A stretch of 39,001 nt of DNA from positions 1 to 39,001 of the forward strand of contig DASRSD010000003.1 of assembly GCA_035656635.1 (NCBI GenBank), written 5' to 3'. Origin of the DNA: Pirellulales bacterium (GTDB taxonomy: Bacteria > Planctomycetota > Planctomycetia > Pirellulales > JADZDJ01). Under the pieces are notes generated by a model. It saw only the letters and a list, made by a program, of their open reading frames with translations. It was not told the origin of the DNA and searched no databases. Below are positions 24,737 through 32,603 of the stretch, piece by piece (position 1 is the first letter of the stretch; each line of letters opens with the position of its first letter). The translations under genes and the position numbers were made by a program.

Positions 24737-25624
24737 TTAACCCCCTTTGGCAGCCGGTTGCTTAACTGGTTTACCGTCAGCAAAATCCTGTTCCTGCAGT
24801 TTTTCTCCTTTATCGTTCCATTGAATGGCCTTGCCATTTAGCTTGCCACCTTTGAATTCCTTCTGCACCTGCAATTGGCCATTAGGAAACCATTGCTGCT
24901 GCACGCCATCGAGTTGGCCATGAGCAAAATGAACTTCACTGATTTTCTTTCCATCTGCGTTCCAAGCAACGCTGGCGCCATCCGGCTTGCCCTCATGATA
25001 ATCGGTTTGTTCCTTAAGCTGTTTCCCATCGGCCGCGTAAGTGACCCACCGGCCATCACGCTTACCAGCTTTGAAGCTCACATCGCTGTCTTTCAGGCCT
25101 TGTGGGGTGTACACCGTCCACTGCCCGTCAAGCTGGCCGGCCACGTAGTTTTCCACCTTGGCCTCCTGCCCGTTGTCCCACCACATATGCCAAGCCCCAT
25201 CCTTCTTGCCATCGATGTAATTTCCTTCCAGCAGTTTCTGGCCGTTGGGATAGTACTCCGTGTAAAGGCCGTCATCGATGAATGAATCGTCGCTATACCG
25301 TTTGACGGTGCGATGGACCTTCACTTTTTTGTCGGGATAAAAAGTTTCGTAGGGCATGACCCCGACGAACGTTGGCGGCGGCACCTTCTTTTCTGTGCTG
25401 GCGGCCATCGCTGGTGTGCTTGCGCCCGGCGATGACGTTGACTGGCTGTCGGTCTTCGCACTAGTTATATTAGCGGGCTGCGAAGCATCGTCCCCCTTGC
25501 CAGCCGAAGTTTTGTCGGCCGCAGGGTTGCCTTTGTCGCCGCTACATCCGACCAGCGCGAACAGCAACCAAGCGCCGGCAAGCCCAATCCACAAGAGTTT
25601 TAATTCGGAAACTGCCGTTTTCAT
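24737..25624 (-). CDS. MORN/YwqK-type repeat lipoprotein
   Basis: This is a predicted secreted lipoprotein (295 aa from the second ATG) with signal MKTAVSELKLLWIGLAGAWL and lipobox V-G-C. ATG 25624 is preferred over ATG 25642 because GGGGGA lies about 9 nt before it. A Ser/Ala/Asp-rich spacer follows, then about seven ~23-residue repeats of the type NGQKLLEGNYIDGKKDGAW and NGQLQVQKEFKGGKLNGKA. These match the MORN-related repeats found in proteins annotated as YwqK-family antitoxins. Such repeats form elongated beta-hairpin stacks; no toxin gene is next to it, so the antitoxin label should not be read as a function. It may act in the envelope. It lies 177 bp upstream of ftsH on the same strand. 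Confidence 0.75.
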   Translation of the reverse strand: MKTAVSELKLLWIGLAGAWLLFALVGCSGDKGNPAADKTSAGKGDDASQPANITSAKTDSQSTSSPGASTPAMAASTEKKVPPPTFVGVMPYETFYPDKKVKVHRTVKRYSDDSFIDDGLYTEYYPNGQKLLEGNYIDGKKDGAWHMWWDNGQEAKVENYVAGQLDGQWTVYTPQGLKDSDVSFKAGKRDGRWVTYAADGKQLKEQTDYHEGKPDGASVAWNADGKKISEVHFAHGQLDGVQQQWFPNGQLQVQKEFKGGKLNGKAIQWNDKGEKLQEQDFADGKPVKQPAAKGG

Positions 25625-25841
25625 CGCCGCATTCCCCCGCATTTATGTCAAATAACCAATAATCATCGCCCCGCCGGGCCGGACCGAAAGTTCAATTTCA
25701 TTAAGCAATTGTAGCTTTCCGGGCCAAGCTCTCCATCTCTCAATATGACATGCCGGAAGCCCTTCGTCCACCAAATGTTGCGAAGATGACCGTGTCGAGA
25801 TATTAAGCACCTTCGCTCCAGAAAAACAGCCGCGATGGCGT

Positions 25842-26282
25842 ATGTCACACGATCCGCATAATCAGGAATCCGCCATTGTTCGTCATGGTGCGGTGGCGGT
25901 GATTGTGCGTGACGATCGGCTGCTTTTAATTCGCCGCTCGCAGCAAGTCATTGCGCCCGGCATGTATTGCTTTCCCGGCGGCGGCATCGAACCGGGCGAA
26001 ACCGAACAGCAGGCTGTGATCCGCGAATTACAGGAAGAACTAAATTGCGTTATCCGGCCGCGGCGTCGAATTTGGGAAAGCGTTTCTCCATGGCGGGTAC
26101 ACTTAGCTTGGTGGCTGGCCGATCTGGACGATTCCCCTGCGCCGCAAGCCAATCCGGCGGAAGTGGAATCGATCCATTGGTTCACGCTGGCGGAAATGGC
26201 GACACTGCCAAATCAGTTGGACAGTAATTACCGTTTTTTGGAAGCGATTTCGTGCGGCGAGGCGCGGTTAGAAATGACGTGA
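25842..26282 (+). CDS. NUDIX hydrolase
   Basis: This 146-aa cytoplasmic pyrophosphohydrolase of the NUDIX superfamily is of MutT/ADP-ribose pyrophosphatase size. The Nudix box reads GGIEPGETEQQAVIRELQEE, giving the G-x5-E-x7-REL-x-EE metal-binding pattern; the usual Gly near its end is replaced by Asn (EELNC). The strand VAVIVRDDRLLLIRRS and the box-preceding GMYCFPGGG are typical. The substrate cannot be told from sequence. The gene is divergent from the MORN lipoprotein and its stop lies 15 bp from the end of the converging gene at 26298. Confidence 0.9.
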   Translation: MSHDPHNQESAIVRHGAVAVIVRDDRLLLIRRSQQVIAPGMYCFPGGGIEPGETEQQAVIRELQEELNCVIRPRRRIWESVSPWRVHLAWWLADLDDSPAPQANPAEVESIHWFTLAEMATLPNQLDSNYRFLEAISCGEARLEMT

Positions 26283-26297
26283 AGCCAACCGGCATCA

Positions 26298-27536
26298 TTA
26301 CTGGCCGTCGCGGGGGGGAAGCGCAGTCTGTGCCGCCGAGGACCCCAGGGTGGGGTCTGCAGCCGGTGTTCTCAGGGGCACGTTAGCATTTGCACCCGCG
26401 GTTGCTGCCCCTTTGGGAACAGCCGCGCTGTTGCCTGGCGCTGTATTGGGCGCGCGGCGGATTTTCGAGATGCCGTTTCGTTGGGGTACTCCCATATCGG
26501 GCATGCCTGTTTGCGTTGGAAATCCGAACGATTGTTGTGCCCCGGCTCCCGGCGACAAACCCAATGCTGGCGGCAAGCCTCCTGGCGGCATGAGCGTGGC
26601 GGTCGGCGAGGGGGAAGCCAAAACAGGCGGCTCTCCCAGGGGCCATCCGGGACCAGGCATGGTCGCGGGCAATCTCGGTTGTAACCTGGCATTGCCGGTG
26701 GGGGACGAGCGCAGGACCCAGTTCATCAATTCCTGGTATTTGGTCGTGCCCACTCCGGTGGCGCCGGACGCTTGGTTTGGACCGTGAGGCTCCCGGGCGG
26801 CGGATAGTAATTTACTGTCGAGTGGCTCTTGGCGGTCGATCCACTGCATGGTGTTGTACAAATTTCGCTCCGTCAAATGTCGAGTGGCGATCTTTTCATA
26901 GGGAGAGCGAACCAACGTGAACGACGACGGTGAACTCGGCCCGTGGCAGCCGGCCGTGGCGCAATAATTCAGCAGCATGGGCTGAATCGTGGACGTAAAC
27001 GTTTCGACAGTCGTCGGCGGGAGTGATCGCACCATGCGTTCCAATTCGTCGGCGGAAACAGGTGGCTGCTTGTTGGTCGAATCGCTTGCTGTGACGGCTT
27101 TTGGCACATCGGGCTGCAGCTCTCTCTGGATGCGCGTATCGAGCACCGCCACGCGTGGGTTTTTTGCATCGATTTCCATGGCCGCGGCAATTTCGCGCGC
27201 GGCATATCCCAACAATTTCTGTCGCAGGCACCACTCGGCCAAATTCAGACGGTCGTCAATGCGACCCGCCAGTTCGCGGTTGTGCTGCACCTGATACGCT
27301 TCGTCGAGCGTTTCGCACAAAAAATCGACATCGCGGCTGGCCAGACGGATTTCAGTTCCTGCACTGGCGATTATGTAACGATCGCCTTGTCGCGATACTG
27401 CACCCGACAAAACTTCGCCATTGCGCAGCACTACCAACTGTTGCGCGCTGGCAGGCGGATCGGCAGCCGAAGCGGCGCCCACCGGAATTGCAAGCAAAGC
27501 CAGAAGTGAGAAGAGAAGAGTAAATCGACAAAGCAT
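26298..27536 (-). CDS. Secreted protein with planctomycete-type CX4CH haem-like motif
   Basis: This 412-aa exported protein has a signal peptide (MLCRFTLLFSLLALLAIPVG, cleavage near AASA). The N-terminal third resembles small beta-rich domains seen in planctomycete proteins (VVLRNGEVLSGAVSRQGDRY). The central region contains YCATAGCHG, with Cys192, Cys197 and His198, so the spacing is CX4CH rather than the usual CX2CH of c-type cytochromes. The surrounding TIQPMLLNYC and a downstream Trp (LMNWVL) match planctomycete cytochrome-C-like modules. The last ~130 residues are Pro/Gly/Ala-rich and probably disordered. Whether haem is attached is not shown. It converges on the NUDIX gene. Confidence 0.65.
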   Translation of the reverse strand: MLCRFTLLFSLLALLAIPVGAASAADPPASAQQLVVLRNGEVLSGAVSRQGDRYIIASAGTEIRLASRDVDFLCETLDEAYQVQHNRELAGRIDDRLNLAEWCLRQKLLGYAAREIAAAMEIDAKNPRVAVLDTRIQRELQPDVPKAVTASDSTNKQPPVSADELERMVRSLPPTTVETFTSTIQPMLLNYCATAGCHGPSSPSSFTLVRSPYEKIATRHLTERNLYNTMQWIDRQEPLDSKLLSAAREPHGPNQASGATGVGTTKYQELMNWVLRSSPTGNARLQPRLPATMPGPGWPLGEPPVLASPSPTATLMPPGGLPPALGLSPGAGAQQSFGFPTQTGMPDMGVPQRNGISKIRRAPNTAPGNSAAVPKGAATAGANANVPLRTPAADPTLGSSAAQTALPPRDGQ

Positions 27537-27637
27537 GGCGGCGGAAGAGTAGAGGACGCCGCCTCGTAGGTCAATGTCAGTCGACTGCGGGCTTTTACGA
27601 TGCAGGGCTACATACCTGATAGGTTTAAAGCTAGCGC

Positions 27638-27666
27638 TTGTCGCCTCGCCGCGAATTCTCTAAAAT
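27638..27666 (+). promoter_or_regulatory. Candidate sigma-70 promoter of ndk
   Basis: TTGTCG (27638-27643) and TAAAAT (27661-27666) are separated by 17 bp, and the -10 ends 58 bp before the ndk start. The -35 matches 4 of 6 and the -10 matches 5 of 6 consensus bases. Confidence 0.45.
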
Positions 27667-27724
27667 CCCGGCTTTTACCGTCCACACCCGAGAATCAAAT
27701 ACACTGCGGAGAAGTTTTACCACT

Positions 27725-28186
27725 ATGGAACGCACTTTCGTCATGCTCAAGCCTGATTGTGTGCAGCGCCGTCTGGCCGGCCGAATTCTGGCACGCTTTG
27801 AAGATAAGGGGTTAAACGTCATCGCGCTGAAAATGCTGCGAATTACCCCTGAGCTTTCCAAGCAGCATTATGCCGAACACATCAGCAAGCCCTTTTATCC
27901 GGCGCTGGAAAAATTCATCACCGGCGGCCCGGTGATTGCGGCCGTGGTGGAAGGCTTGGAAGCCATCCGCGTGGTGCGTGACATGCTCGGGCCCACCAGC
28001 GGCCTGAAGGCTCCGGCCGGCACGATTCGGGGCGATTTCAGTTCCAGCCGCCAAATGAATTTGGTCCATGCGTCCGATGGCCCGGAAGCCGCTCAGCGTG
28101 AAATTGGCATCTACTTCAAAGATGCCGAACTCCACTCCTACATGCCCACCATCACTCCCTGGATGAAAGCCGGCGACGAAGGCTAA
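27725..28186 (+). CDS. ndk: Nucleoside-diphosphate kinase
   Basis: This enzyme transfers the gamma-phosphate from ATP to nucleoside diphosphates through a phospho-histidine, balancing NTP and dNTP pools in the cytoplasm. The protein is 153 aa, normal for the family. It begins MERTFVMLKPDCVQRRLAG, has the ATP-site motif GPTSGLKAPAGTIRGDF, and the active-site His is in NLVHASDGPE. ATG 27725 is chosen over upstream frame starts because it gives the standard N-terminus. It has its own candidate promoter and lies 129 bp before comM. Confidence 0.97.
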   Translation: MERTFVMLKPDCVQRRLAGRILARFEDKGLNVIALKMLRITPELSKQHYAEHISKPFYPALEKFITGGPVIAAVVEGLEAIRVVRDMLGPTSGLKAPAGTIRGDFSSSRQMNLVHASDGPEAAQREIGIYFKDAELHSYMPTITPWMKAGDEG

Positions 28187-28315
28187 GCGGCAGGCTATCT
28201 CTACGCCCCCCACTTGCAGACCGCTTTCCGCCCCGTAACAATGGCGGCTGTTCTTTGGACACCTGTTCAGTATCCAGGTTAGGCGCCTTGCGCGGCGAAT
28301 GTTCCAGGGCCTATT

Positions 28316-29854
28316 ATGCTCGCGAAGTTGCATACGTTTTCGTTGTTGGGCATCGATGCCTTGCCGGTGGAAGTGGAAGTCGATGTCTCGCCCGGCGCGC
28401 TGCCGAAAACCATTCTTGTTGGCCTGCCCGAAGCGGCCGTTAAAGAAAGCACGCATCGGGTGGAACGGGCCATGGTGAACAGCGGCTTCATGCGGCCGCA
28501 AGATAAAATAGTCATCAACTTGGCACCGGCCGAGCTGCCCAAAAATGCCGCTTCGTTCGATCTGCCCATTTCGTTGGGAATTTTGGCCGGCAGCGGGCAG
28601 TTGCAATCTGACCTTTTCAAAAAGTATGCCGTCGTCGGCGAACTGGCGTTGGATGGCGTTACGCGCGGCACGAAAGGGGCGCTTTCCATGGCGATGGCTG
28701 CTGCACAACAAAACGGCTTGCGCGGCATTGTTGTGCCCGCCGAAAGCGCGTCCGAAGCCGCCGTGGTGGAAAACATCGAAGTCATTCCCGTTTCCAGCCT
28801 GGCTCAGGCTGCGGCGTTTTTTGCCGGCTCGATTGAAATTGAACCCACTCCGCCGCGCCTGGACGAATGGTTCCAGCAATACGCTGCCTACGAGCTAGAT
28901 TTTGCCGATGTGCGCGGGCAAGAAATGGCCAAACGCGCGATGACCATTGCCGCCGCCGGCGGGCATAACCTCCTGATGCTGGGTCCGCCGGGTTCCGGCA
29001 AAACGATGCTCGCCAAGCGCGTGCCCACCATTTTGCCGCAGCTTACCGCCGCGGAATCGATCGAAACCACGCGCATTTACAGCGTCATGGGCTTATTGAA
29101 ACCGAATCAGCCGCTGTTGGCCACACGGCCGCATCGCGCGCCGCATCATACCATTAGCAACGCCGGGTTAGTCGGCGGCGGCACGGTTCCCACGCCGGGC
29201 GAAATTTCGCTCTCCCACAACGGCGTTTTGTTTCTTGACGAGTTGCCGGAATTCAATCGCCAAACGTTGGAAGTGCTGCGCCAACCGCTGGAGGATGGCA
29301 ACGTTACCATTAGCCGCGCTCTGAACAGCACCACCTTCCCGGCCAACTTCATGCTGATTGCCGCGCTGAATCCGTGCCCCTGTGGTTACCGGAACGATCC
29401 GCGCCGCGATTGTCACTGCAGCGTGCCGCAAATCGAACGCTACATGAATAAAATCTCAGGCCCATTGCTCGACCGCATTGATATTCACATTGAGGTGCCG
29501 GCCGTGGCATACAAAGAACTTTCCTCCGCCGTGCCAGGCAGCACCAGCGCCGACATGCGCCAGCAAGTAACCGCCGCTCGGCAGATGCAGCAGCGCCGCT
29601 TCAAAGGCAGCGCTACCCGCCAGAATGTCCACATGAGCCACCGCCAAATTCGCGAGCATTGCCGCCTGGACGATGCTGGCGCCAATCTGCTGCGCACCAC
29701 GATGATGGAACTTGGCCTTTCGGCTCGCGCCCACGACAAGGTGCTGCGTGTTTCCCGCACCATTGCCGATCTTGAGGGAAGCGCGCAAATCACCGCGACT
29801 CATCTTTCCGAAGCCGTCAACTATCGCATGCTAGATCGCCAATTGTGGACGTAA
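28316..29854 (+). CDS. comM: YifB/ComM family Mg-chelatase-like AAA+ ATPase
   Basis: This 512-aa AAA+ protein is of the ComM family, whose characterised members are helicases promoting branch migration when incoming DNA is integrated during natural transformation. The N-terminal Lon-like domain (LPVEVEVDVSPGALPKTILVGLPEAAVKES, abbreviated start of the family) precedes the AAA core: Walker A GPPGSGKT (223-230), HHTISNAGLVGGG, Walker B GVLFLDELPEF, and the Cys-rich loop NPCPCGYRNDPRRDCHC. The C-terminal Mg-chelatase domain includes SARAHDKVLRVSRTIADL. It appears full-length. A second, diverged copy of its last 37 codons lies 545 bp downstream. Confidence 0.95.
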   Translation: MLAKLHTFSLLGIDALPVEVEVDVSPGALPKTILVGLPEAAVKESTHRVERAMVNSGFMRPQDKIVINLAPAELPKNAASFDLPISLGILAGSGQLQSDLFKKYAVVGELALDGVTRGTKGALSMAMAAAQQNGLRGIVVPAESASEAAVVENIEVIPVSSLAQAAAFFAGSIEIEPTPPRLDEWFQQYAAYELDFADVRGQEMAKRAMTIAAAGGHNLLMLGPPGSGKTMLAKRVPTILPQLTAAESIETTRIYSVMGLLKPNQPLLATRPHRAPHHTISNAGLVGGGTVPTPGEISLSHNGVLFLDELPEFNRQTLEVLRQPLEDGNVTISRALNSTTFPANFMLIAALNPCPCGYRNDPRRDCHCSVPQIERYMNKISGPLLDRIDIHIEVPAVAYKELSSAVPGSTSADMRQQVTAARQMQQRRFKGSATRQNVHMSHRQIREHCRLDDAGANLLRTTMMELGLSARAHDKVLRVSRTIADLEGSAQITATHLSEAVNYRMLDRQLWT

Positions 29855-29986
29855 TTCGACGAATCGCGAGATGCAGCTATACTGACGCAAAGTTTTGCAT
29901 TGGCCTGGACATCCAAAGCTAGGCGTGCCATTGAGTTTTGAAGTTAGACCACCCAACAGGCAATCTATAGAACCAGGAGATCGACA

Positions 29987-30238
29987 ATGCTGTTTCACAT
30001 CACGCAAACACACTCCCCCGAGCTGTGCCCCAAAGATGACGGCGGCTCGAAAACTCTTTATAACCCGAAGGCCGAAGGCGTAAAGCTGCTGGCCATTTAC
30101 GGGGCATTTCCCGAGCACGTCATCTACTACATTGTCGAGGCGGAGAAAATTGAAGCGGTGGAAGCCTTTCTGATGCCCGGCTTCAAACGCTGCACCAGCA
30201 AAATCACGCCGGTGAGTAAATCGCCAATTGTGAATTAA
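29987..30238 (+). CDS. Small conserved-looking protein, possible ferredoxin-fold (DUF3303-like)
   Basis: This is an 83-aa protein with a good ribosome site (AGGAG about 10 nt before the ATG). It starts MLFHITQTHSPELCPKDDGG and contains AIYGAFPEHVIYYIVEAEK, then EAVEAFLMPGFKRCTSKITPV. The alternating strand-helix pattern and the 'MLF..T..H..E.CP' opening recall small ferredoxin-like-fold proteins of the DUF3303 type; that is recalled family resemblance, not a search result. It sits alone between intact comM and the comM 3' remnant, so it may be cargo of whatever rearranged this locus. Confidence 0.7.
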   Translation: MLFHITQTHSPELCPKDDGGSKTLYNPKAEGVKLLAIYGAFPEHVIYYIVEAEKIEAVEAFLMPGFKRCTSKITPVSKSPIVN

Positions 30239-30285
30239 GAACGCTCAACGAGCAGTTCGGTTCGCACGCGGGTACTCATCGCCAA

Positions 30286-30396
30286 GTGCTGCGCGTCTTC
30301 CGCACCATTGCCGATTTAGCAGGCAGCGACGCCATCACGCCCACGCACCTTTCCGAAGCAGTGAATCACCGCACGCTCGACCGCCAACCGTGGACG
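30286..30396 (+). pseudogene. Diverged second copy of the comM 3' end (37 codons)
   Basis: This stretch aligns without gaps to the last 37 sense codons of comM (29741-29851). By hand count 83 of 111 bases and 29 of 37 residues match (VLRVFRTIADLAGS against VLRVSRTIADLEGS; THLSEAVN identical). The comM stop TAA is CAA here, and the frame runs on a few codons to TGA at 30428. Similarity fades just upstream of 30286. Twelve codons differ only synonymously, so the copy diverged mostly under selection. It is better seen as a remnant of a second comM allele or homologue than a recent duplication decaying at random. Confidence 0.8.
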
Positions 30397-30418
30397 CAAT
30401 TGAGCCTTGGAGCAACCA

Positions 30419-31294
30419 ATGAAAGCAATTGATATTCATTCATTATCAATCTCGCAAATTCCTACCTTTGAAGATGAAATGTTCGAATTCAAAAGTAGCT
30501 TGATGAATCCAGATGAATTCAAGCAGGAGCTAGATCGTGCTGCGTCGGGATTCTCAAACTCAGGTGGAGGGTGCATTGTCTGGGGACTAGATAACAAAAC
30601 CGGGATGGCAGATGGCGGCGTCGGAAAGACTATTGGCCGACAGTGTGTAAAAGAATGGGTAGATCAAATAGTTCACAAGGTACAGCCCGCGCCCAAATGT
30701 AAAACACATTTGTTCACTGACGTCGAAGGAAGAGGGAGGGTAAACGATAGCAATGCAATTATCGCAGTGTCGTTTGCTGAAAGTTCTTTTCCCCCGCATA
30801 TGGCATCGGACTGCCACTATTACATTCGGGCTGGCAGGCACACAGTTCCTGCACAGCACTTCATTGTTGAAGCGTTATGGTCTAAGAGGTATACGACCGT
30901 GCCCAAAATTGTGCACGTGGTCCGCATCAATCCACATGCATTGGGTCAATTACAAATTGGATTAGTGGCGGTCACAGATTCTCCAGCACTGGATGTGGAA
31001 GTTATGATTGAGCCATTGAAGGGAATGCTCCATGGTCTGGAAACAGATTTTCCGCTACACGTTCCAGTCATTGATCAATCAAATCCATTTTACATGGATA
31101 TTAGTTATCGCTGCACCACTCCATGTGACGAGTTGACCGATGATGTTCACATTAACGTGAAGTATCACGATCTTGCCGGGAACGAATATTCTTACCGCAA
31201 TGAAGCTCCGTTAAACAAGGGCCTTCCATCCTTGTACCTTGCAGATGATCCCGCCGAAAAAATAGTTCGGGCGATAGAAGGTTTAAAACATTAA
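30419..31294 (+). CDS. AlbA_2 / Schlafen-like domain protein, AT-rich
   Basis: This 291-aa protein has an N-terminal AlbA_2 (Schlafen-like, divergent AAA_4) domain: EDEMFEFKSSLMNPDEFKQE, then LDRAASGFSNSGGGCIVWGL with its conserved Asn and Gly run, and later HYYIRAGRHTVPA. This domain occurs in putative DNA-binding regulators and in defence-associated proteins; the C-terminal half is not recognised. ATG 30419 follows GGAG by 6 nt; an in-frame TTG at 30407 is less likely. The gene is clearly AT-richer than its neighbours (the line at 30421-30480 is 30% GC by count), it follows the comM remnant directly, and it ends in its own terminator. All this suggests horizontal acquisition. Confidence 0.8.
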   Translation: MKAIDIHSLSISQIPTFEDEMFEFKSSLMNPDEFKQELDRAASGFSNSGGGCIVWGLDNKTGMADGGVGKTIGRQCVKEWVDQIVHKVQPAPKCKTHLFTDVEGRGRVNDSNAIIAVSFAESSFPPHMASDCHYYIRAGRHTVPAQHFIVEALWSKRYTTVPKIVHVVRINPHALGQLQIGLVAVTDSPALDVEVMIEPLKGMLHGLETDFPLHVPVIDQSNPFYMDISYRCTTPCDELTDDVHINVKYHDLAGNEYSYRNEAPLNKGLPSLYLADDPAEKIVRAIEGLKH

Positions 31295-31301
31295 GCCGAG
31301 T

Positions 31302-31331
31302 AAGTGACGCATTTCGTGCGTGACACTTTTT
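31302..31331 (+). terminator. Intrinsic terminator of the AlbA_2 gene
   Basis: AAGTG-ACGCA pairs with TGCGT-(GA bulge)-CACTT around a TTTCG loop, giving ten base pairs, and a run of five T ends at 31331. It starts 8 bp after the AlbA_2 stop. Confidence 0.65.
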
Positions 31332-31395
31332 GCTCGCAAGCAGCGGTTGCAAATCAAGAATGCCCAACGGCGGGAACGGCCCAATCCGTCTTTTT

Positions 31396-32433
31396 TTAGC
31401 GGCGTTTTTTCTTTACGGCCCATAAGGCAGGAATCGCCAAGACCAGTAAGGCCAGAGAAGCAGGCTCAGGCACCGGCGCCACGCTGCCGCCGCCAGAGAG
31501 CAGCTTATTGAGCAGGGCCTGAACATCGAGATTGTTGAACACGCCGTCTCCATTGACATCGCCAATTAAGCCCATGTCGGAGGTAGTGTAATTTGGGTTG
31601 CTGTTAAAGTACGTGGTCTGGTACAGCGTGGGATTGGTTAGCGCTAACTCCATGGCCGCAATATCGGTGGAATCTACGTGTCCGTCGTTGTTCATATCTC
31701 CCGGCGTATACAGGCGGGCATTGTCGAAATAGAACGTGTTGTGCAGCGAATCGGAATTGGTTGCAAAAATTAATTCTGCATAGGAATTGGAGGTAAACAG
31801 CGACAGGTAAGAACTGTAGTCCACCGCCAGCGTGTAAGTGAAGTCTGAGGTAGGGCCAGCACCGTAGAACACGTTTGTGCTTTTTCCGCCAATGCTCGAC
31901 ACCGGATTGCCTCCGATGGAAGTAAAACTGTTGTTGACAACGGTCCCCGGGCCGTTGAGCCCGATATCATAAATCTGCTGAAATCCACTGGTTTGATTTT
32001 GTGCTGCGTAAGTGACGTCGATGGCAAATGCCCGATCGTTGAAGAAATCGTTCTTGGCGTTGTTGCCGCTTAAGTCCGTGGCATACTCCAGCTTGATCGC
32101 CAGGTTTTGATCGTATCCGGAAAAAGACAATCCTAAGCTTTGAGAGCCTAATGTTGCTCCAATAGTGCTCGCGCTATACACGGGACTGCTGCCAATGGTG
32201 GGCGATCCATTCAAGCCCGGCAGCGTGGTTCCTGCTGGGCCACCAGCGTATCCGCTGTTGGAGCCCCAATCGAGCCAGGAATCTGTATTTGTGAAAGTAT
32301 TGCCACCGTCCGTGGCCTGCTCCCAATTTCCAATCACCGCTAATTGTGCCTGGACGGCTTGGGCAGAAAAAAGAAATGTTAGAACAAGAAGTAATGCGGT
32401 GGCCCCACGACAAAAGCAAGCTGAGCGTGACAT
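31396..32433 (-). CDS. Secreted PEP-CTERM protein with type I dockerin
   Basis: This is a 345-aa exported protein. A signal peptide (ATALLLVLTFLFSAQAVQA) is followed by a beta-rich, Ser/Asn/Gly-rich domain ending in DSLHNTFYFDNARLYTPG, which resembles a jelly-roll or carbohydrate-binding-like module. A type I dockerin with two calcium-loop repeats comes next (DMNNDGHVDSTDI near 246 and DVNGDGVFNNLDV near 292). The C-terminal sorting tail is VPEPASLALLVLAIPALW plus KKKRR. PEP-CTERM proteins are cut by an exosortase; none is encoded in this window. ATG 32433 follows AGAGG by 6 nt. The function of dockerins outside cellulosomes in planctomycetes is not settled. Confidence 0.9.
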   Translation of the reverse strand: MSRSACFCRGATALLLVLTFLFSAQAVQAQLAVIGNWEQATDGGNTFTNTDSWLDWGSNSGYAGGPAGTTLPGLNGSPTIGSSPVYSASTIGATLGSQSLGLSFSGYDQNLAIKLEYATDLSGNNAKNDFFNDRAFAIDVTYAAQNQTSGFQQIYDIGLNGPGTVVNNSFTSIGGNPVSSIGGKSTNVFYGAGPTSDFTYTLAVDYSSYLSLFTSNSYAELIFATNSDSLHNTFYFDNARLYTPGDMNNDGHVDSTDIAAMELALTNPTLYQTTYFNSNPNYTTSDMGLIGDVNGDGVFNNLDVQALLNKLLSGGGSVAPVPEPASLALLVLAIPALWAVKKKRR

Positions 32434-32603
32434 ACTGTTCCTCTCTTGATATGTCAGTTCCCCCTAATTCAGCAAAATACAACTTAAAACGGCGTGCGTC
32501 GTTGCGCAGCAACCCGATGGCTTTTTTACTTGCCGTTCAAAATGAACCGACTATTCCGCAGGGCATGTTGCAGTCATGCCGCTGCGAACGAATTGATTAT
32601 TCC

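Noticed and set aside
24737-25642. Toxin-antitoxin module, from the YwqK-like repeats
   Set aside because: The protein is a lipoprotein with MORN-like repeats and no toxin gene is adjacent; the antitoxin label is only a family name.
27812-28879. 355-codon minus-strand open frame
   Set aside because: It is antisense to ndk and comM, which both show complete family motifs.
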